Both the position numbers and the translations under genes were made by a program. Shown in pieces: positions 6,201 through 7,090 of a stretch of 7,090 bases of DNA (position 1 is the first letter of the stretch; every line of letters begins with the position of its first letter). Origin of the DNA: Candidatus Zixiibacteriota bacterium (GTDB lineage: Bacteria; Zixibacteria; MSB-5A5; SM1-73); contig CP070839.1 in the NCBI GenBank assembly GCA_020341875.1, forward strand, positions 2,427,090-2,434,179. The letters are read 5' to 3'. The notes beneath the pieces were generated by a model. The model did not search any database. It saw nothing but the letters and a program-made list of their open reading frames with translations, and was not told where the DNA came from.

Positions 6201-6683
6201 GCAGATTTCGGTGAGACCGTGTTGACTCCGACCGATTGGACCATGCTGAACGTGCATACGACCGCTTCAACCCCCTTGGGTATATACATCCTGACCATAA
6301 CCGGGAAACAGATCGGTGAGTCGCTCGAGCATGATGTCACAGTCTTCCTGGAGGTTCAGGAACCCACCGACGTCGAAGACCAAACTGATAATCCCAACAT
6401 ACCGAGGAGATTCGCTCTCTTCCAGAACCAACCCAACCCATTTAACCCGGTAACCCAGATCAGCTACCAGCTGCCTGAAGCGTGTCAAGTGCGGGTGATC
6501 GTCTACGACCTGCGCGGGCAGAAGGTCAGAACTATCGTCGACGGATATCAGGAGGCCGGGTACCGGAGAATAGTCTGGGATGGCAGGAATGACAGGGGCG
6601 ACGTGGTAGCCAGCGGAATCTACTTCTACAAGATTAAAGCAGGAGATTTCGTCGATTCGAAGAAGATGGTGATACTAAAGTGA
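3234..6683 (+). CDS. Large secreted multidomain surface protein with T9SS/FlgD-like C-terminal domain
   Basis: The product is 1149 residues, exported and probably cell-surface or extracellular. Residues 1-31 are a Sec signal peptide (basic MPRAKDK, hydrophobic core, cleavage after AQA). Residues 32-270 are an unassigned beta-rich domain with Gly/Trp motifs (GGNLGKTWAEGEWVPYQLVL at 52-71). Residues 278-400 resemble SdrD B-like domains, with an EF-hand-like loop DDNGNGVQDGGE (283-294) and YLFLGLTAGTWTIKE (325-339). Residues 407-570 are two PKD/Ig-like repeats of 84 residues. Residues 574-938 are four cysteine-rich repeats of 91-93 residues starting near FVSTD, two of them with DPDGD (688-692, 873-877). 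Residues 939-1045 are a further beta-rich segment. Residues 1057-1149 are a type A sorting / FlgD-like Ig domain: PNPFNP (1067-1072), WDGRNDRGD (1115-1123), GIYFYKI (1128-1134). No catalytic motif is visible. An adhesin, stalk or matrix role is inferred from architecture only. The gene is followed by a strong terminator and is probably monocistronic. Confidence 0.9.
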   Translation: MPRAKDKLILKAAVLSLVLVFSLGLATSAQAMKITSLGYKPEQTGGGGWTGGNLGKTWAEGEWVPYQLVLEDVGPGLAELDSIVMSFDFNNSGHRFIDLVRGIQVGTTRLGPAEAWPKPDGSAFPVGTRAEIEIAQNHPLENVWSGFAHLNLPNEQVNRTMSGALDVPPGEGVHIFKVYKSDLLAAGIDINEDTVVVYYQLHESRTFIWQNRLQTTYDAPPTDGWGGYLYGTDAWDTVSVLGSGYVPGASGHVHLEAPGTGQTIPIPIPEEEPGTASGLKWRDDNGNGVQDGGEPLLSGWQIHVSGTVDGAHLSASTLTDGSGEYLFLGLTAGTWTIKEDQQRDDPAETGYAQTYPTAGMQVGQGTAVAVGPPPPDAAPVGWEVALTLDIRDQADMNFGNQACNLLCDVIFDYDSVCAGFDASFTAVALDGTPPYTYEWSGPAGFTATTATIDIADAQPANAGNYQVIMTDAFGCVDTCNQDLTVHPKPNCQVTPDGDAVCAGSDASFTANVTEGTPPFTYDWTGPGGFSGTAATIDITDAQSADAGTYEVIVTDFYDCADTASVELTVYTVVLTPPADDLVHAADKFVSTDFFVSAGNGFTVTVCGITPSPTHQPSVVGDHVEWQTECADDGKTFTICLEAVDDFECKDTAYFDVTVYNGPPQLTCPDDGHVRMLETFVSTDYSVSDPDGDPTQVAFLDITPPATNDPTLVGNHVEWVTTLAEPLGDHIIRLVATDHCGLADTCEFTVTVDLPTGDLSCPEDDSAHPPEVFVSTDFTLTGPGADPSLVSIVGVDPPPTNVPFIVASHVEWQTACPDTGKVFSICLKGPVPLGEDTCCFEVTVYNRPPQLFCPEDAQVYVADLFVSTDYRTFDPDGDEVVVSILDIDPCPCTNPYIVGNHLEWQTTCCDTGSFYIRLVGVDPCGLADTCGFWVTISDEPSPDFYFLVAPVTQYVSAGKTAQYVVEMHSTFGFDSPCSLYVSGLPNPPNSADFGETVLTPTDWTMLNVHTTASTPLGIYILTITGKQIGESLEHDVTVFLEVQEPTDVEDQTDNPNIPRRFALFQNQPNPFNPVTQISYQLPEACQVRVIVYDLRGQKVRTIVDGYQEAGYRRIVWDGRNDRGDVVASGIYFYKIKAGDFVDSKKMVILK
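4065..4433 (+). other. SdrD B-like (prealbumin-like) domain of the surface protein
   Basis: Residues 278-400. They begin GLKWRDDNGNGVQDGGEPLL, the calcium-binding-type loop typical of SdrD B / Cna-B-related repeats, and end in DQADMNFGNQ, matching the usual 'nfgn' end of this family. A single copy is present. Such domains act as rigid, calcium-stabilised spacers in surface proteins; calcium binding here is inferred from the acidic loop. Confidence 0.75.
4452..4943 (+). repeat. Two tandem PKD/Ig-like repeats (252-bp period)
   Basis: Residues 407-490 and 491-570 share CAG(F/S)DASFTA, GTPP(Y/F)TY(E/D)W, GPxGF, ATIDI and an AG(N/T)Y-V-TD end. The period is exactly 84 codons. At DNA level the segment from GTGTGTGCCGG (4479) and that from GTCTGTGCCGG (4731) differ at only two of 33 positions, and GCGACGATCGACAT recurs in both, so the duplication is fairly recent or maintained by gene conversion. 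PKD/Ig-like repeats commonly serve as spacers or adhesion modules. Confidence 0.85.
4953..6038 (+). repeat. Four tandem FVSTD repeats of 91-93 codons
   Basis: Units start at residues 574, 665, 758 and 850. Each has a (C)P(D/E)D opening, FVSTD(Y/F) 14 residues later, PP/P-T-N-P, a V-G/A-xHVEWQT-like core (HLEWQT in unit 4) and an ending like DTC-F-VTV. FVSTD begins at bases 4995, 5268, 5547 and 5823. The codons TTC GTC AGC ACC GAC are identical in the first three copies, and the fourth differs at two positions. Units 2 and 4 carry DPDGD, reminiscent of calcium sites in cadherin-like folds. Paired cysteines (CPED, DTC) suggest disulfides, consistent with export. The exact family was not recognised; cadherin-like or HYR-like Ig folds are the best guess. 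Confidence 0.85.
6402..6680 (+). other. C-terminal T9SS type A sorting / FlgD-like Ig domain
   Basis: Residues 1057-1149 contain FALFQNQPNPFNP, ISYQLPE, VYDLRGQKVRT, WDGRNDRGDVVASGIYFYKI and the terminal KKMVILK. This is the conserved pattern of the type A C-terminal sorting domain recognised by type IX secretion in Bacteroidetes, which overlaps in sequence with FlgD-like Ig domains widespread in FCB candidate phyla. If the organism encodes T9SS, the protein would cross the outer membrane by it and the domain would be removed. No T9SS gene is in the window, so the route is inferred. Confidence 0.85.
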
Positions 6684-6710
6684 TCCGCTGCTTCAGTTGA
6701 GCTAATTCAC

Positions 6711-6747
6711 AGCCCCGGCCGCATCGTTGCGGCCGGGGCTTCATTTG
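6711..6747 (+). terminator. Strong intrinsic terminator after the surface protein gene
   Basis: AGCCCCGGCCGC (6711-6722) pairs perfectly with GCGGCCGGGGCT (6729-6740): 12 bp with the 6-base loop ATCGTT, followed by TCATTT. It starts 28 bases after the TGA. The tail is U-poor for an ideal terminator, but stem strength and placement are convincing. Confidence 0.88.
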
Positions 6748-6817
6748 GTGACCTGACTGGCAAAGACCAGCATAAGTTCAGAGCATTTTCCTTTCCCGTT
6801 ATTCTTTGTTAATAGCC

Positions 6818-6849
6818 GGGGGCCTGGGGGATGGGTGGTCTCGGGTGGG
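6818..6849 (+). repeat. Potential G-quadruplex on the + strand
   Basis: Five G tracts of at least three (6818-6822, 6826-6830, 6833-6835, 6843-6845, 6847-6849) have gaps of 3, 2, 7 and 1 bases. This meets the standard G3+N1-7 quadruplex definition. It lies about 70 bases after the terminator. Confidence 0.8.
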
Positions 6850-6870
6850 CGGCACTCTCTTGAAGGCTAC

Positions 6871-6917
6871 CTGAAAAGTCCTAGAAACCCAGAACGTATC
6901 GTCATGGGACTTCTCAG
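6871..6917 (+). repeat. 13-position imperfect hairpin
   Basis: Bases 6871-6883 (CTGAAAAGTCCTA) pair with 6905-6917 (TGGGACTTCTCAG): eleven Watson-Crick pairs, one G:U (6882/6906) and one A:C mismatch (6875/6913), with a 21-base loop. No T run follows, so termination is unlikely. An RNA structural element or the end of a small mobile element is possible. Confidence 0.55.
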
Positions 6918-7030
6918 TCTTACGCCTGCCCCCCTGGTGGAAGGTGTTCCCCCGGCCTGCCAAAAGATGCCTTTGCCTGATACGTGGGGTTGGTCGTGAC
7001 CACCGGCCCCTGTCTCACTTTTGCTTTGAC

Positions 7031-7070
7031 TGAAGTTGGGTTCAGTTGGGTTTTGATGGGTTTAGATGGG
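7031..7070 (+). repeat. 10-base-period G-tract repeat, potential G-quadruplex
   Basis: Four imperfect 10-base units each end in TTGGG or ATGGG, with GGG at 7038-7040, 7048-7050, 7058-7060 and 7068-7070. The three loops are each exactly 7 bases, so the run also satisfies the quadruplex rule. It looks telomere-like by composition but is intergenic. Confidence 0.8.
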
Positions 7071-7090
7071 TGGTCGAGGATGAGCTAATC

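Larger units (their letters stand above)
6748..7090 (+). other. Non-coding, G-rich intergenic stretch
   Basis: No gene is supported on either strand in these 343 bases, and no tRNA or other known RNA is recognised. The region holds two potential G-quadruplexes (6818-6849 and 7038-7070), a long imperfect hairpin (6871-6917), an 11-base direct repeat and a short 10-base-period repeat. It may be the upstream regulatory or leader region of a gene beyond the window. Confidence 0.6.

Noticed and set aside
7026..7052. TTGACT as a -35 element for a gene past the window
   Set aside because: No acceptable -10 hexamer lies 16-18 bases downstream; the following sequence is the G-tract repeat.
6684..7090. 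tRNA, CRISPR array or transposase remnant in the right-hand gap
   Set aside because: No cloverleaf with a CCA-type acceptor, no spaced identical repeats, and no transposase-like open frame on either strand.

Overview
The window looks like a chromosomal segment of a moderately GC-rich, diderm (Gram-negative type) bacterium. Two things support this. The first is the end of a tad (tight adherence / Flp-type pilus) operon. The second is a very large exported multidomain protein with a C-terminal PNPFNP...GIYFYKI domain, the 'type A' type IX secretion sorting / FlgD-like Ig fold. That domain is common in the Bacteroidetes and FCB-superphylum candidate lineages (for example Zixibacteria, KSB1-like, Latescibacteria, Ignavibacteria). 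The placement is an inference from gene content; there is no rRNA or other marker here.

Layout. 1-435: 3' end of tadA/cpaF, the pilus assembly ATPase. 450-1421: tadB. 1431-2339: tadC. These three are tightly packed (gaps of 14 and 9 bases) and form one operon. 2365-2469: a 34-codon GTG-start gene for a single-pass membrane peptide, preceded by a near-perfect Shine-Dalgarno sequence. 2470-3233: a 764-base non-coding stretch with several strong inverted repeats (2480-2536, 2587-2619, 2637-2653, 2665-2691), a probable intrinsic terminator (2824-2852), a sigma-54-like promoter (2900-2915), a sigma-70-like promoter (3024-3051) and a hairpin-rich leader. 3234-6683: a 1149-residue secreted surface protein with signal peptide, unassigned N-terminal domain, SdrD-B-like domain, two PKD/Ig-like repeats, four ~92-residue FVSTD repeats, a linker domain and a T9SS-type/FlgD-like C-terminus. 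6711-6747: a textbook intrinsic terminator. 6748-7090: non-coding, G-rich sequence with two potential G-quadruplexes, a long hairpin and an 11-base direct repeat.

How it fits together. TadA is the cytoplasmic motor. TadB and TadC form the inner-membrane platform on which Flp-type pilin is assembled. The small membrane peptide shares their transcript and may be an accessory of that platform. The large protein lies on the same strand but behind its own terminator and candidate promoters, so it is probably a separate transcription unit. Both units concern the cell surface (pilus and adhesin-like protein), but a functional link between them is only inferred.
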